Positions 36,011 to 44,528 of a DNA stretch of 64,000 nt are shown here, in pieces. A program made the translations under genes and the position numbers. This DNA comes from JAWSVE01 sp050633885 (GTDB lineage Bacteria > Pseudomonadota > Gammaproteobacteria > Pseudomonadales > Cellvibrionaceae). Location of the stretch: contig JBOEHK010000002.1 of NCBI GenBank assembly GCA_050633885.1, positions 248,001 through 312,000 on the forward strand. Reading direction: 5' to 3'. Numbering within the stretch: the first letter of the stretch is position 1; each line of letters opens with the position of its first letter. The notes beneath the pieces are model-generated. The model was not told the origin of the DNA, made no database searches, and saw only the letters and a list, made by a program, of their open reading frames with translations.

Positions 36011-36613
36011 GTGACAATGCGTTATATAGAATCTTCAAAACTTCCAACTCCTTGGGGTATTTTTGAAATGCATGGTTTTGAAGATATCGAAAATGATAAA
36101 GAGCACATTGCTTTAACAATGGGTGATGTTCGTGGTAGTGAGCCTGTTTTAGCACGAATTCATTCGGAGTGCTTAACGGGTGATGCGTTGTTTAGTTTGC
36201 GTTGTGATTGTGGTGCTCAGCTACAAGCAGCCATGCATAGAATATCCATCGAAGGTCGAGGTGTTATTTTTTATCTTCGTCAAGAAGGCCGTGGAATTGG
36301 TTTGCTGAATAAAATAAAAGCTTATCGATTACAGGATAAGGGCGCTGACACTGTTGAAGCGAACGAGCAGTTAGGCTTTGGTGCGGACATGCGAGATTAC
36401 TCTATTTTGAAATTTATGGTTGAGCATTTGCATATTCAAAAAGTAAAATTGATGACAAATAATCCAAAAAAGATTGCAGCCTTAGAGGCCTTGGGGATAG
36501 AAGTCTCTGAGCGGCTTCCCCATGAAACTGGAAGAAATCCGCATAACAGTAAATATCTTGAAACTAAAAAAGGCAAGCTTGGACATTTGTTTGATACGCC
36601 TGAAGAAAAATAA
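36011..36613 (+). CDS. ribA: RibA, GTP cyclohydrolase II
   Basis: First committed step of riboflavin synthesis: opens the imidazole ring of GTP. The zinc and catalytic block ARIHSECLTGDALFSLRCDCGAQL is complete, with all three cysteines, followed by FYLRQEGRGIGLLNKIKAYRLQDKGADTVEAN. It complements the degenerate RibA-like domain of the ribBA protein at 31484. GTG 36011 is used as start; ATG 36017 is two codons in. At 200 residues the length is normal. Confidence 0.97.
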   Translation: MTMRYIESSKLPTPWGIFEMHGFEDIENDKEHIALTMGDVRGSEPVLARIHSECLTGDALFSLRCDCGAQLQAAMHRISIEGRGVIFYLRQEGRGIGLLNKIKAYRLQDKGADTVEANEQLGFGADMRDYSILKFMVEHLHIQKVKLMTNNPKKIAALEALGIEVSERLPHETGRNPHNSKYLETKKGKLGHLFDTPEEK

Positions 36614-36682
36614 TATTCAGTCTTCTTATGAATGCTGCTTCTATAGAAAAGCTTTCGATGTAAAAATCATAAAAATAATTTT

Positions 36683-37267
36683 TTAGCGTTTCTTATTTGG
36701 GAATTCTTTTAAAAGATTTCTAAAAGCGATGAGAAAAGCTCCTCTCGTGTTGTTGTCATGCATGTACTCGCCAGGAGAAACACGATGAGTTCGATTTATT
36801 TTTCCTGTCCACAATATTGTGTGATCTTCGGATTGTGTAGACTTGGTAATAGTCACTAAGATGGATGCAATGTAGTGTAATTCAATATTCATTGTTTCAT
36901 GTGGTGTTAAGGGATCAATGTGTGATTGTCGATTGTCTAGATTGGTGTGTTGATAGGTGAGAGTAACAGCGAGATCAGCGTCACTGGCAATGCTCTTGAA
37001 TCCTTTTTCTTCAAAGGCTTTATTGAATTCTTCGAGAACCATGTCATTTAAGAAAGAGGGAATATCCTGTGTTGTGACAGCGTAAGTTGATAGTTGCGTA
37101 AAGTCAGCTACGGTTAACTCTTTAGTGCAGCACTGTGAAGCTGAGTAGCCGATATTGGGGGAGTGTGTTGCGCACCCAATAAGAGAAAGAAAAAAGAGCA
37201 TGAAAACAATTGTTTTTTTTGCTTCAGAGCGAAATCCTCTAGAAAAAATGATCATAATAAAACCCAT
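36683..37267 (-). CDS. DUF4136-like lipoprotein
   Basis: The lipobox LIGC follows a hydrophobic segment, so the mature protein is probably anchored in the outer membrane. The region from YSASQCCTKELTVADFTQLSTYAV to NDMVLEEFNKAFEEKGFKSIASDADLAVTLTYQ and the late GKINRTHRVSPGEYMHDN follow the DUF4136 pattern; no function is known for that family. The start may be ATG 37267 or ATG 37255 (MIIFSRGF). It converges with ribA with a 69-bp gap lacking a clear terminator. Confidence 0.75.
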   Translation of the reverse strand: MGFIMIIFSRGFRSEAKKTIVFMLFFLSLIGCATHSPNIGYSASQCCTKELTVADFTQLSTYAVTTQDIPSFLNDMVLEEFNKAFEEKGFKSIASDADLAVTLTYQHTNLDNRQSHIDPLTPHETMNIELHYIASILVTITKSTQSEDHTILWTGKINRTHRVSPGEYMHDNNTRGAFLIAFRNLLKEFPNKKR

Positions 37268-37402
37268 AAGCTAAGATGTTATACAGTCTTGATTTGTTTA
37301 GTTGCATAAAACAACAATGTAACATTTCTTTTAGGAAAATTCTTTTAGCGTTGTATTTAGTTGATCGGAGTCAACACAATAAAACATTAATTTACACTCG
37401 AG

Positions 37403-37822
37403 CTATTCACTGTATCGTTTAACCAGTGATTCACAATGAGAAAATGAAATTTCTTTAGACCATGTGATCGCTTCTAACATTTCTTTCGATGTAAATTGTT
37501 GATTGGTATCTAGTGAGATTTCAGGGTTGCTCTTTCGAAAATTGTTTAATTCCAATGTAACGGGGATGAAAGCTAGGAAGTCAGGATCGTTTGCATAGAT
37601 GCCTAATTCTTCTCTTAATCGAATTATTTTTTCTGCGCCGAGCAAATAATTTTCTTTGCCGTTAATCATCTGTTTTGCTATTTCACCTAGTTGTTTAAAG
37701 TTTTTTTTGTCAGGTGTCATGATTTTCATATCAATATGTGATGAGGTGAAAGATAGTAAACTATATAAATTAACGATTAAAAGAGGTAGGTGAAATTTCA
37801 AGTTGATTTTTGCGCTGGACAA
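37403..37822 (-). CDS. hypothetical protein (possible DUF2489 relative)
   Basis: A 139-residue protein with an N-terminal hydrophobic stretch and a charged helical body (GEIAKQMINGKENYLLGAEKIIRLREELGIYANDPDFLAFIPVTLELN). The gamma-proteobacterial pattern of a short helix, then a G-x-K/L loop, then DFLAF reminds me of DUF2489-type proteins, with low certainty. It lies 26 bp downstream of dxs on the same strand, so it may be at the end of the xseB-ispA-dxs transcript. No function is assigned. Confidence 0.55.
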   Translation of the reverse strand: MSSAKINLKFHLPLLIVNLYSLLSFTSSHIDMKIMTPDKKNFKQLGEIAKQMINGKENYLLGAEKIIRLREELGIYANDPDFLAFIPVTLELNNFRKSNPEISLDTNQQFTSKEMLEAITWSKEISFSHCESLVKRYSE

Positions 37823-37848
37823 AATTGCTTGAATACGGGTTTCTTTTG

Positions 37849-39762
37849 TTATTGTATGTGCTTCATTCGATCTTCAATAGCCGAGATAATTTCGTCAGCT
37901 GTAAGCCCTATTGATCTGAGGATTTCATTTCGCTTTCCATGCTCGATGAAAGCATCGGGTAAACCGAGATTTAATATAGGAGTCGTAAGTTCGTTTTCTG
38001 CAAGATGCTCGTTAACCGCTGAACCTGCACCACCCAATATTGTATTTTCTTCAAGGGTTACCAGTAGGGTACATTGGTTTGCGAGATCAAGAAGAAGATC
38101 TGAGTCTAATGGTTTTGCGAAACGCATATCCCATACGCTCGCACCGAGTGTATTTCCTGCCTTGATAGCTGCTGGTAACAATGTACCAAAATTTAAAATA
38201 GCAATTTTTTTCCCTTCGCGACGATTGATCGCTTTTCCGATAGGCCATTGAGAAAGTTCTGCATCGATAACTGCACCGGTTCCCGTTCCTCGAGGATATC
38301 TGACGGCCGCTGGACCATTGTATTGGTAGGCGGTGTGGAGAAGTTGTCTACATTCATTCTCATCACTCGGTGTTGCGATAACCATATTGGGAATGCAGCG
38401 TAAAAATGAAATGTCATAATTGCCTGAATGCGTTGGACCATCTTCTCCAACAATTCCTGCGCGATCAATTCCAAAAGTCACATCGAGATTTTGAATCGCG
38501 ACATCATGAATTAGTTGGTCATAGCCGCGTTGTAGAAATGTGGAATAGATAGCCACAACAGGTTTTTGTTTTTCGCAGGCAATGCCAGCAGCGAGTGTGA
38601 CAGCATGTTGTTCGGCGATGGCGACATCATGAAAACGATCAGGAAAAGTTTCTGAAAAGCGAATCATGCCCGAACCTTCACTCATGGCTGGAGTAATTCC
38701 CACAAGACGCTCATCTTGAGTTGCAGCGTCGCATAGCCAATCGCCAAAAACATCTTGGTATTTTTTAGGTTTTGGTTTTTCTTTTTCTGTCGGCTCGGTG
38801 AGATTAGCGCTTTCGACAGACTCTTTTGATGTAGGTTCTAGTTTGTTTAAGGCATGGTATCCGACAGGATCTTTTTCAGCGGGAATAAACCCTTTTCCTT
38901 TTTGCGTAATAATATGCAAAAGTTTTGGGCCTCCAACTTGCCGAAGGCTTTTTAAGCAATTCACAACGCTTGGTAAATCATGTCCATCAATTGCGCCGAC
39001 ATAGTTGAATCCTATTTCTTCAAACAACATACCGGGAGATACAAAACCTTTAATATGTTCTTCTGTTTTTCGTGCAAATTCCCAAGCAGGCGGAATCTTT
39101 TCGAGTACGCGCTTAGAGCCTTTGCGCATCGAATTATAAAATTTACTGGCCCAAATTTTTGACAGATAAGTGGCAAAGCCGCCAACATTTTTTGATATGG
39201 ACATGTTGTTATCATTGAGGATAACCAACAAGTCGCTTTCCGTGTGTGCAGCATGGTGGAGCGCTTCGAATGCCATCCCGGCAGTCATGGCGCCATCGCC
39301 AATAATGGCGACGTGCTTTCTGTCACTCTTGGCCATCTCGCTACCCAGCGCCATTCCGAGTGCAGCACTAATGGAGGTGGATGAGTGACCTACACCAAAT
39401 GTGTCGTATTCGCTTTCGGATCGCTTTGGGAATCCACTGATTCCGTTGAGTTGACGAATTGATAGCATGTCATCACGGCGACCGGTCAGGATTTTATGGG
39501 GATAGGTTTGATGTCCCACATCCCAGACAAGGCGATCATCTGGCGTGTTATAAACGTAATGAAGCGCAATCGTTAGTTCAACAACACCGAGCCCTGCACC
39601 AAAGTGTCCACCGGTTTGACCCACGCAATAGAGCAAATATTCTCGAAGTTGATAAGCGACATCGCTTAGTTGTTTTTCATCGAGCGCACGTAAGTCGTCT
39701 GAACTATTAATGGAGTCCAGTAACGGGGTGTTGGGGCGGTTGTAGGGGATTGTTTCGAACAT
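37849..39762 (-). CDS. dxs: Dxs, 1-deoxy-D-xylulose-5-phosphate synthase
   Basis: Thiamine-diphosphate enzyme for the first step of the MEP isoprenoid pathway, joining pyruvate and glyceraldehyde 3-phosphate. It has the ThDP motif GDGAMTAGMAFEALHHA...NDNNMSIS, the GAGLGVVELTIALHYVY block and C-terminal VRYPRGTGTG. At 637 residues it is in the normal range. It follows ispA in the conserved xseB-ispA-dxs order, although with a 203-bp gap that may carry its own promoter. Confidence 0.97.
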   Translation of the reverse strand: MFETIPYNRPNTPLLDSINSSDDLRALDEKQLSDVAYQLREYLLYCVGQTGGHFGAGLGVVELTIALHYVYNTPDDRLVWDVGHQTYPHKILTGRRDDMLSIRQLNGISGFPKRSESEYDTFGVGHSSTSISAALGMALGSEMAKSDRKHVAIIGDGAMTAGMAFEALHHAAHTESDLLVILNDNNMSISKNVGGFATYLSKIWASKFYNSMRKGSKRVLEKIPPAWEFARKTEEHIKGFVSPGMLFEEIGFNYVGAIDGHDLPSVVNCLKSLRQVGGPKLLHIITQKGKGFIPAEKDPVGYHALNKLEPTSKESVESANLTEPTEKEKPKPKKYQDVFGDWLCDAATQDERLVGITPAMSEGSGMIRFSETFPDRFHDVAIAEQHAVTLAAGIACEKQKPVVAIYSTFLQRGYDQLIHDVAIQNLDVTFGIDRAGIVGEDGPTHSGNYDISFLRCIPNMVIATPSDENECRQLLHTAYQYNGPAAVRYPRGTGTGAVIDAELSQWPIGKAINRREGKKIAILNFGTLLPAAIKAGNTLGASVWDMRFAKPLDSDLLLDLANQCTLLVTLEENTILGGAGSAVNEHLAENELTTPILNLGLPDAFIEHGKRNEILRSIGLTADEIISAIEDRMKHIQ

Positions 39763-39965
39763 GCGTTACTTAGGCAATACCTGAAATGTCTTGTTAAATG
39801 GCGGCACTTAGATGCTTCTTACACGGCAATCATTCTGTTTGTTTCAATGCGTTATCGTTAAGTCATGAACGATTGCGGAGCGGCATAATTCCGAGTGATG
39901 AATTGTATGGCTTGACGGAAGTGTTTCCTAGTGACTTTTGCTTTTTGTGATTCTTTTAATTCAGT

Positions 39966-40862
39966 TTACGAGGTTCTATTGATGATAAAGTCAGCCAAGT
40001 CCCTGAGTGGCTGAGCTCGACCATCAAAATTATTGTCAATGGTTTCAATGGCTTGGTTGTGTAATTCTTTTGCTTTTATTTTCGCTTCCTCAAGTCCTAA
40101 CAAAGAAACGTAAGTTGGCTTATTGTGTGATGCATCAGCGCCAGTGTGTTTGCCAATCGTATCGGTATCGCCTATCACATCGAGAATATCGTCTTGGACT
40201 TGAAAAGCGAGCCCTATCGCGTGGGCATAATCTTCGAGGGCTAACAGTTGCTTGTCGGTTGCGTTTCCGCTAGCTGTTGCACCCAAGAGAACGCTTGCCT
40301 TGATTAATGCGCCTGTTTTGTATTGATGCATTTTTTCAAGTTCGGGCAATGATAGGTGCTGGTCGACAGCAGCCAGATCAATAGCTTGTCCTGCCACCAT
40401 TCCTCCTGCACCGGATGTTTTTGACAATACACTGACACTTTTGATTTTCGCTTCTGGAGACAATGAAGTGCAATCAGCAATGATTTGGAAGGCGAGTGTT
40501 TGTAACGCATCGCCGGCTAAAATCGCTGTGGCTTCGTTGAAGGCAATGTGACATGTGGGAGTTCCCCTGCGTAGATCATCATCATCCATTGCAGGTAAAT
40601 CGTCATGGATTAAGCTGTAAGTGTGAATGCATTCGAGTGCGGCTGCGACGGAATCAACGCCTTCTGTGATTTTGCCTATTGCTTCCGCGCTCGCATAAGC
40701 CAAAACAGGCCGAATACGCTTTCCGTTCGCAAATAAGCTATAGCGCATTGCTTCTAGTAGCTGGGGGGAAGTGGTTTGGAGTGAAGCAGAAAACTTTGAG
40801 TGCAGGCTATTATTAATGCGGTGCTGGTAGCGCTCCAAGTAGTCCTGAAAGCTATTACTCAT
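39966..40862 (-). CDS. ispA: IspA, farnesyl diphosphate synthase
   Basis: Short-chain prenyltransferase making geranyl and farnesyl diphosphate. The two aspartate-rich motifs are seen: DDLPAMDDDDLRRG and DDILDVIGD. GKRIRPVLAYASAEAIG near residue 48 is the allylic-substrate region. At 298 residues the length is normal. Its ATG comes 2 bases after the xseB stop, so they are coupled. Confidence 0.97.
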   Translation of the reverse strand: MSNSFQDYLERYQHRINNSLHSKFSASLQTTSPQLLEAMRYSLFANGKRIRPVLAYASAEAIGKITEGVDSVAAALECIHTYSLIHDDLPAMDDDDLRRGTPTCHIAFNEATAILAGDALQTLAFQIIADCTSLSPEAKIKSVSVLSKTSGAGGMVAGQAIDLAAVDQHLSLPELEKMHQYKTGALIKASVLLGATASGNATDKQLLALEDYAHAIGLAFQVQDDILDVIGDTDTIGKHTGADASHNKPTYVSLLGLEEAKIKAKELHNQAIETIDNNFDGRAQPLRDLADFIINRTS

Positions 40863-40864
40863 TC

Positions 40865-41134
40865 TTAAAGGTCGTCCTCATCAAAGTCCGCCTCAACCAG
40901 CTCTCCTTGCTGCTCCATCAATAATTTTACGCGTTGTTCCGCGGAAGCAAGCCTCGATTGGCAGTCTCTTGTGAGTTTAACGCCGTCTTCAAAGGCTTTC
41001 AGCGAGTCTTCTAAGGATAAATCCCCACTTTCCATCTTGGCGACAAGATCTTCAAGGTCAGACAGCGCTTTTTCAAAATCTATTTCTTTGGCTTTGGATG
41101 CAGAAGAGGACTTTGGTTTAGTTTTGGTTGCCAT
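40865..41134 (-). CDS. xseB: XseB, exodeoxyribonuclease VII small subunit
   Basis: Small subunit of the nuclease that degrades single-stranded DNA. FEKALSDLEDLVAKMESGDLSLEDSLKAFEDGVKLTRDCQ is the standard two-helix core. ATG 41134 (MATKTKPKSS) is chosen; the frame open further to 41260 adds an unconserved 42-residue tail. The resulting protein has 89 residues. It has an acidic end (EADFDEDDL) and a basic Lys/Ser-rich start. Confidence 0.95.
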   Translation of the reverse strand: MATKTKPKSSSASKAKEIDFEKALSDLEDLVAKMESGDLSLEDSLKAFEDGVKLTRDCQSRLASAEQRVKLLMEQQGELVEADFDEDDL

Positions 41135-41394
41135 GTCTTTACCGTTAGTAAGTTGTGCCGTCAGCCCATTGGATTTGTAACCCGTTGGGGGGTGACTTTC
41201 GATGATCAAAAATGTGAATAAGCACCTAGTGTATTGATAACTATCTTGCGAGTTAGTCAATATTTTAACGTTTTTTTGCCACTTAGCCGAGTAATAACTG
41301 AGTTTTCTATGATCTGGCGCTGGAGCATTTGAGGATCCATTAAATTGAGCTTTACAAAACTGGTTGCACCGAGATTACCGTCTAGACTTATTTT

Positions 41395-41430
41395 AGGTGC
41401 TTAACATTTAGGTACTTAACATCTTAAGTG
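41395..41430. repeat. short tandem repeat, 15-16 bp period
   Basis: AGGTGCTTAACATTT (41395-41409), AGGTACTTAACATCTT (41410-41425) and the start AAGTGCTTTT of a third copy. The core AGGTxCTTAA resembles the core of the 15-bp repeat at 22.9 kb (AGGTTCTxxA). Confidence 0.55.
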
Positions 41431-41450
41431 CTTTTGAAAATATCTCCCTT

Positions 41451-41466
41451 TTTTGAGATCTCAAAA
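41451..41466. repeat. 16-bp perfect palindrome upstream of pomA
   Basis: TTTTGAGATCTCAAAA is fully self-complementary with no spacer. It lies 70 bp before the pomA start. The form fits a binding site for a dimeric regulator; a factor is not identified. Confidence 0.5.
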
Positions 41467-41535
41467 TAAAGAGGTCTTGAATTGGAGAGGTGGAGTTAAA
41501 TTTTCTAGAAAAACCAGTTGTTAAAGGAGTCATTG

Positions 41536-42294
41536 GTGGATCTCGCTACCCTCATTGGTTTATTGGGTGCATTCGCACTCATTATCGTTTCTATGTTACT
41601 CAGTGGCGACTTAGTCATGTTCGTCAATATCCCCTCCGTTGTCATCGTGTTTGGCGGGAGTGCTTTTGCCGTGATGGCGAAGTTTGGATTGGGTCAATTT
41701 CTGGGCGCTTTTAAAGTTGCTGGAAAAAGTTTCGCCACAAAAATGCCAAACCCTTCTGAATTGATCGATGAAATTGTTGAGCTGGCCGATGCGGCTCGGA
41801 AAGGCGGCTTATTGTCTTTGGAAGGTAAAGAAGTAGGTTCCCCTTTTTTACAAAAAGGGATTCAGTTATTGGTGGATGGCCATGATCCGGATGTTGTTAA
41901 AACGTTGATGACAAAAGATAGAAAGTTGGCAGAAGAAAGGCATGTGCAAGGTTCTTTTATTTTTGCGGCATTAGCAGAAATGGCACCGGCGATGGGAATG
42001 ATTGGAACACTCATTGGTTTGGTGGCGATGCTTGCGAACATGGATGATCCAAAATCGATTGGACCTGCTATGGCGGTAGCGTTATTAACGACTTTGTACG
42101 GAGCAATTCTAGCGAATGCTTTATGCGGCCCTATTTCTGATAAATTAAAATTGCGAGCAGGAGAAGAAGCGATGATTAAAAATTTGATTATTGATGCGTT
42201 ACTCGCAATTCAAAACGGACAAAACCCTCGTGTAATTGACACGATGTTAAGAACGTATTTACCCGAAGGTAAACGTGAAGCAGCTGAGGCGTGA
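41536..42294 (+). CDS. pomA: PomA/MotA-type flagellar motor stator
   Basis: Inner-membrane stator protein that with PomB couples sodium (probably) flow to flagellar rotation. The start GTG 41536 gives MDLATLIGLLGAF, as in Vibrio PomA, with ribosome site AAAGGAG five bases away. The frame from 41518 would add six residues. Four hydrophobic helices are present, and APAMGMIGTLIGLVAMLANMDDPKSIGPAMAVALLTTLYGAILAN is the conserved MotA core. Sodium type is inferred from resemblance to PomA. It is first in a unit with pomB and a PilZ gene. Confidence 0.93.
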   Translation: MDLATLIGLLGAFALIIVSMLLSGDLVMFVNIPSVVIVFGGSAFAVMAKFGLGQFLGAFKVAGKSFATKMPNPSELIDEIVELADAARKGGLLSLEGKEVGSPFLQKGIQLLVDGHDPDVVKTLMTKDRKLAEERHVQGSFIFAALAEMAPAMGMIGTLIGLVAMLANMDDPKSIGPAMAVALLTTLYGAILANALCGPISDKLKLRAGEEAMIKNLIIDALLAIQNGQNPRVIDTMLRTYLPEGKREAAEA

Positions 42295-42365
42295 TGATAT
42301 TTTAAAATATCTATGTTCGATGAAAAATTGTAGCGGTATAAAAGTGATTGGAAAGGTTTTAGTCA

Positions 42366-43349
42366 ATGGCTGATGAAGAAGAAGACGGATGTGATTGCCC
42401 CCCCGGGCTTCCGGCATGGATGGGCACATTTGCAGACCTTATGTCTTTATTGATGTGTTTCTTTGTGTTGTTGTTGTCGTTTTCTGAAATGGATGCGTTG
42501 AAATTTAAACGCCTAGCAGGATCCATGGCTCAAGCTTTTGGTGTGCAAAATAAATTAAAAGTAAATGAAGTGCCCAAAGGTACCAGCATTATTGCGCAAG
42601 AATTTAGTCCGGGAACGCCAGACCCAACACCGATCAATGAGATATGGCAGCACACCGAAGATATTTCCGTGATGAGCTTGGAAACGCAATGCTCTGAACA
42701 GTTTGATGTGGAACAAGGTGATGTTGATGCTGAGGCAGGTGTCAAAGCACGAATAAAACAACGACTAGAAGAAATGATTGCGCAGACAGAGCAGGATGCA
42801 ATATCTCTTGCCAATACATTGCATGATCAAATTAGTTCTGGCGAGATAGAAATAGAAACACGTGGTACGCAATTAGTTATTCGGATAAGAGAAAAAGGTT
42901 CATTCCGATCAGGGTCTTCTGAGCTGACAGGGGACTATCGTGATGTCATGGAAGAAATTCAAGAAGTATTAATTGACCGTCCAGGGAAAATACAAGTGCA
43001 AGGCCACACGGATAATATTCCTATTTCGACAGCTCGATTTAGATCTAATTGGGAGCTGTCATCGAGTCGCGCGGTTTCAGTTGCTCATGAATTAATGCGC
43101 GATGATTTAATTAATCCTAGACGCTTTGAAGTCGCTGGTTTTGCAGAAACCATTCCTCTGGTGCCCAACGACTCTCAAGAAAATCGAGTGAGGAATCGTC
43201 GTGTGGAAATTGTGATAAGACAAGGGTTGCAAGATGTACTAGAGCCAGACGATATTGAACTTATTAAGAGTAGTGGGCAAGACATTCTGAAAGATTTAGA
43301 TTTAGATCCAGAATATTTATTTGATCTTGATGCGGGTGAGATATTTTAA
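42366..43349 (+). CDS. pomB: PomB/MotB-type flagellar motor stator
   Basis: The partner of PomA, anchoring the stator to peptidoglycan. The single transmembrane helix contains the ion-binding Asp24 (TFADLMSLLMCFFVLLLSF), at the same position as in Vibrio PomB. The C-terminal OmpA-like domain has VQGHTDNIPI and FRSNWELSSSRAVSV. A long acidic linker and plug region (about residues 60-165) is typical. It starts 71 bp after pomA and is followed by a PilZ gene 45 bp on. Confidence 0.93.
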   Translation: MADEEEDGCDCPPGLPAWMGTFADLMSLLMCFFVLLLSFSEMDALKFKRLAGSMAQAFGVQNKLKVNEVPKGTSIIAQEFSPGTPDPTPINEIWQHTEDISVMSLETQCSEQFDVEQGDVDAEAGVKARIKQRLEEMIAQTEQDAISLANTLHDQISSGEIEIETRGTQLVIRIREKGSFRSGSSELTGDYRDVMEEIQEVLIDRPGKIQVQGHTDNIPISTARFRSNWELSSSRAVSVAHELMRDDLINPRRFEVAGFAETIPLVPNDSQENRVRNRRVEIVIRQGLQDVLEPDDIELIKSSGQDILKDLDLDPEYLFDLDAGEIF

Positions 43350-43394
43350 TTTTTCAAAAATTAATAGTTGCTCTAAGTAAAAAATGGAAGATAT

Positions 43395-43967
43395 ATGACA
43401 GTTGAGCGAAGACGTTTTTTTAGAATTAATGACACTGTGGGTGTTGCCTACCGCGTGTTGACTCAAGATGAAGTTGACTCGCAAAATACAGGCAAGCATC
43501 AACAAGCTAATGTATTTGGGATTATCAATGATTATGAAATTGAAATTTCTGAATTGTTATTGAAGCTCAGAGGAACTGACCCGCTTGTAGAAGAAGTTCT
43601 GTCGGCTATTAATAATAAAATAAATAGCGTTATTGATCATTTAGAAATGGAAAACAGATTGATTCAACGTTTGGCTCATAAAAGTCATGAGGTAAATATC
43701 AGTGCATGTGGTATTGCGTTTATGGCTGATAGCCAACTCAGTGTGGGACAGTCCTTGAGTTTGGATATTGTTTTGCATCCAAGCGAAAAGCACGTGTTTA
43801 CATTTGGTCGAGTAGTGGGCGTAGAAAGTAACGAAGATGAGCAGCGTTGTTATGTGAGAATAAATTTTTACAATATGTCTTCGAATGCTCAAGAAACATT
43901 GATACAACATATTGTCCAGCGTCAGGGAGCTTTACTTCGTGACAATAAACCGGTGCTGCGCAGTTAA
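43395..43967 (+). CDS. PilZ domain protein next to stator genes
   Basis: A 190-residue protein with its PilZ-type motifs far apart. RRRFFR (RxxxR) is near residue 5, and NISACGIAF (in the DxSxxG position, with N replacing D) near residue 100. Between them is a helical segment (residues 35-95) that may form a separate N-terminal domain as in YcgR-like proteins. It follows pomB by 45 bp, so it is likely a c-di-GMP-responsive partner of the motor. This is inferred from position; binding is not proven, and the Asp to Asn change may lower affinity. Confidence 0.82.
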   Translation: MTVERRRFFRINDTVGVAYRVLTQDEVDSQNTGKHQQANVFGIINDYEIEISELLLKLRGTDPLVEEVLSAINNKINSVIDHLEMENRLIQRLAHKSHEVNISACGIAFMADSQLSVGQSLSLDIVLHPSEKHVFTFGRVVGVESNEDEQRCYVRINFYNMSSNAQETLIQHIVQRQGALLRDNKPVLRS

Positions 43968-44115
43968 TTAAAATAATTCCAAAAAAAGTTATTATATCTT
44001 GTGAGAGAAAGATCTATTGACACAAAAAAGGGGTCGTTACACTTGTAATCAAACCCCTTTACTGCACAATTCATCACGTTATCGACACCTTTATCCCTTA
44101 TAGTCTTACAAAGCG
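43968..44115. other. spacer before the small RNA locus
   Basis: 148 bp between the PilZ gene and the first small RNA control region. An inverted repeat AAGGGG (44029-44033 region) / CCCCTT (44054-44059 region) surrounds ~20 nt and is not followed by a T-tract, so it is at best a weak terminator for the pomAB unit. CTTACA at 44105-44110 is an isolated half-site of the GacA type. Confidence 0.3.
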
Positions 44116-44133
44116 TGTGAGTTATATCGTACG
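44116..44133 (+). promoter_or_regulatory. degenerate GacA/UvrY box (small RNA 1)
   Basis: TGTGAG-TTATAT-CGTACG has a perfect left half, and the right half matches CTTACA at four of six positions. It ends 57 bp before the predicted start of small RNA 1, similar to the distance for small RNA 2. Confidence 0.5.
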
Positions 44134-44154
44134 TTTTCAATAGAGCTTATCCGG

Positions 44155-44183
44155 TTTTCACTCACAGGCGATCTGTTGATAAT
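44155..44183 (+). promoter_or_regulatory. predicted promoter of small RNA 1
   Basis: -35 TTTTCA (44155-44160), 17-bp spacer, -10 GATAAT (44178-44183). Transcription would begin near 44190. The weak -35 fits a promoter needing an activator. Confidence 0.5.
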
Positions 44184-44189
44184 GTCTCC

Positions 44190-44303
44190 CGCTTGGATGC
44201 ACATCTAAAGGATGACGACACGGATGTCGACATGGATGTAAGGATGATAGGACTCATCCTGTGAGTTGAGCCCTACTACTGGCAACAGTAGTAGGGTTTT
44301 TTT
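44190..44303 (+). ncRNA. Rsm/Csr-type regulatory small RNA 1 (CsrA/RsmA sponge)
   Basis: A ~114-nt predicted transcript with no ORF. Six GGA motifs start at 44195, 44210, 44222, 44234, 44242 and 44250; most are followed by T/G as GGATG, which is the CsrA core. Local hairpins show several in loops: CGAC(ACGGAT)GTCG at 44216-44229, ACA(TGGA)TGT at 44230-44239 and AGGA-CTCA-TCCT at 44249-44260. The 3' end is a perfect 10-bp terminator. Such RNAs titrate CsrA/RsmA and free its mRNA targets. The family is inferred from motif pattern; the exact 5' end is uncertain by some bases. Confidence 0.75.
44271..44303 (+). terminator. intrinsic terminator of small RNA 1
   Basis: CCCTACTACT (44271-44280) pairs perfectly with AGTAGTAGGG (44287-44296), with a 6-nt loop GGCAAC and seven T. 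Confidence 0.92.
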
Positions 44304-44528
44304 ATGAGTGATTTTTCAGTTCGTTATTCCCAGAGATATCAATAAGACATTGATGGCTTGTTGTTAATGATGAATGGTTCAGGGTATGAAATCTCAAAAA
44401 GGCGAAAAACTTTTATTGGAGAGTATGAGTTTTCCGTGGTGCTATTGGTGAGAAGGAGTTTTAACTTGTTGATAAATAAGACTTAACTTATATATTATTG
44501 ATGTCTGAATAGCGCAAGCATATTGCCT
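44304..44528. other. 225-bp spacer between the two small RNA genes
   Basis: AT-rich, no ORF, no terminator and no further GacA half-site pair. Nothing else is identified. Confidence 0.35.

Larger units (their letters stand above)
41135..41535. other. 401-bp gene-free region between xseB and pomA
   Basis: It carries divergent promoters for xseB and pomA. It contains a short tandem repeat (41395-41430) and a perfect 16-bp palindrome (41451-41466). The 3' part, 41478-41530, has three GGA-containing spots before the pomA start, of which the last is the ribosome site. Confidence 0.45.

Noticed and set aside
44093..44110. Third GacA box around CTTACA at 44105
   Set aside because: The left half (ATCCCT) does not resemble TGTRAG; only one half-site is present.
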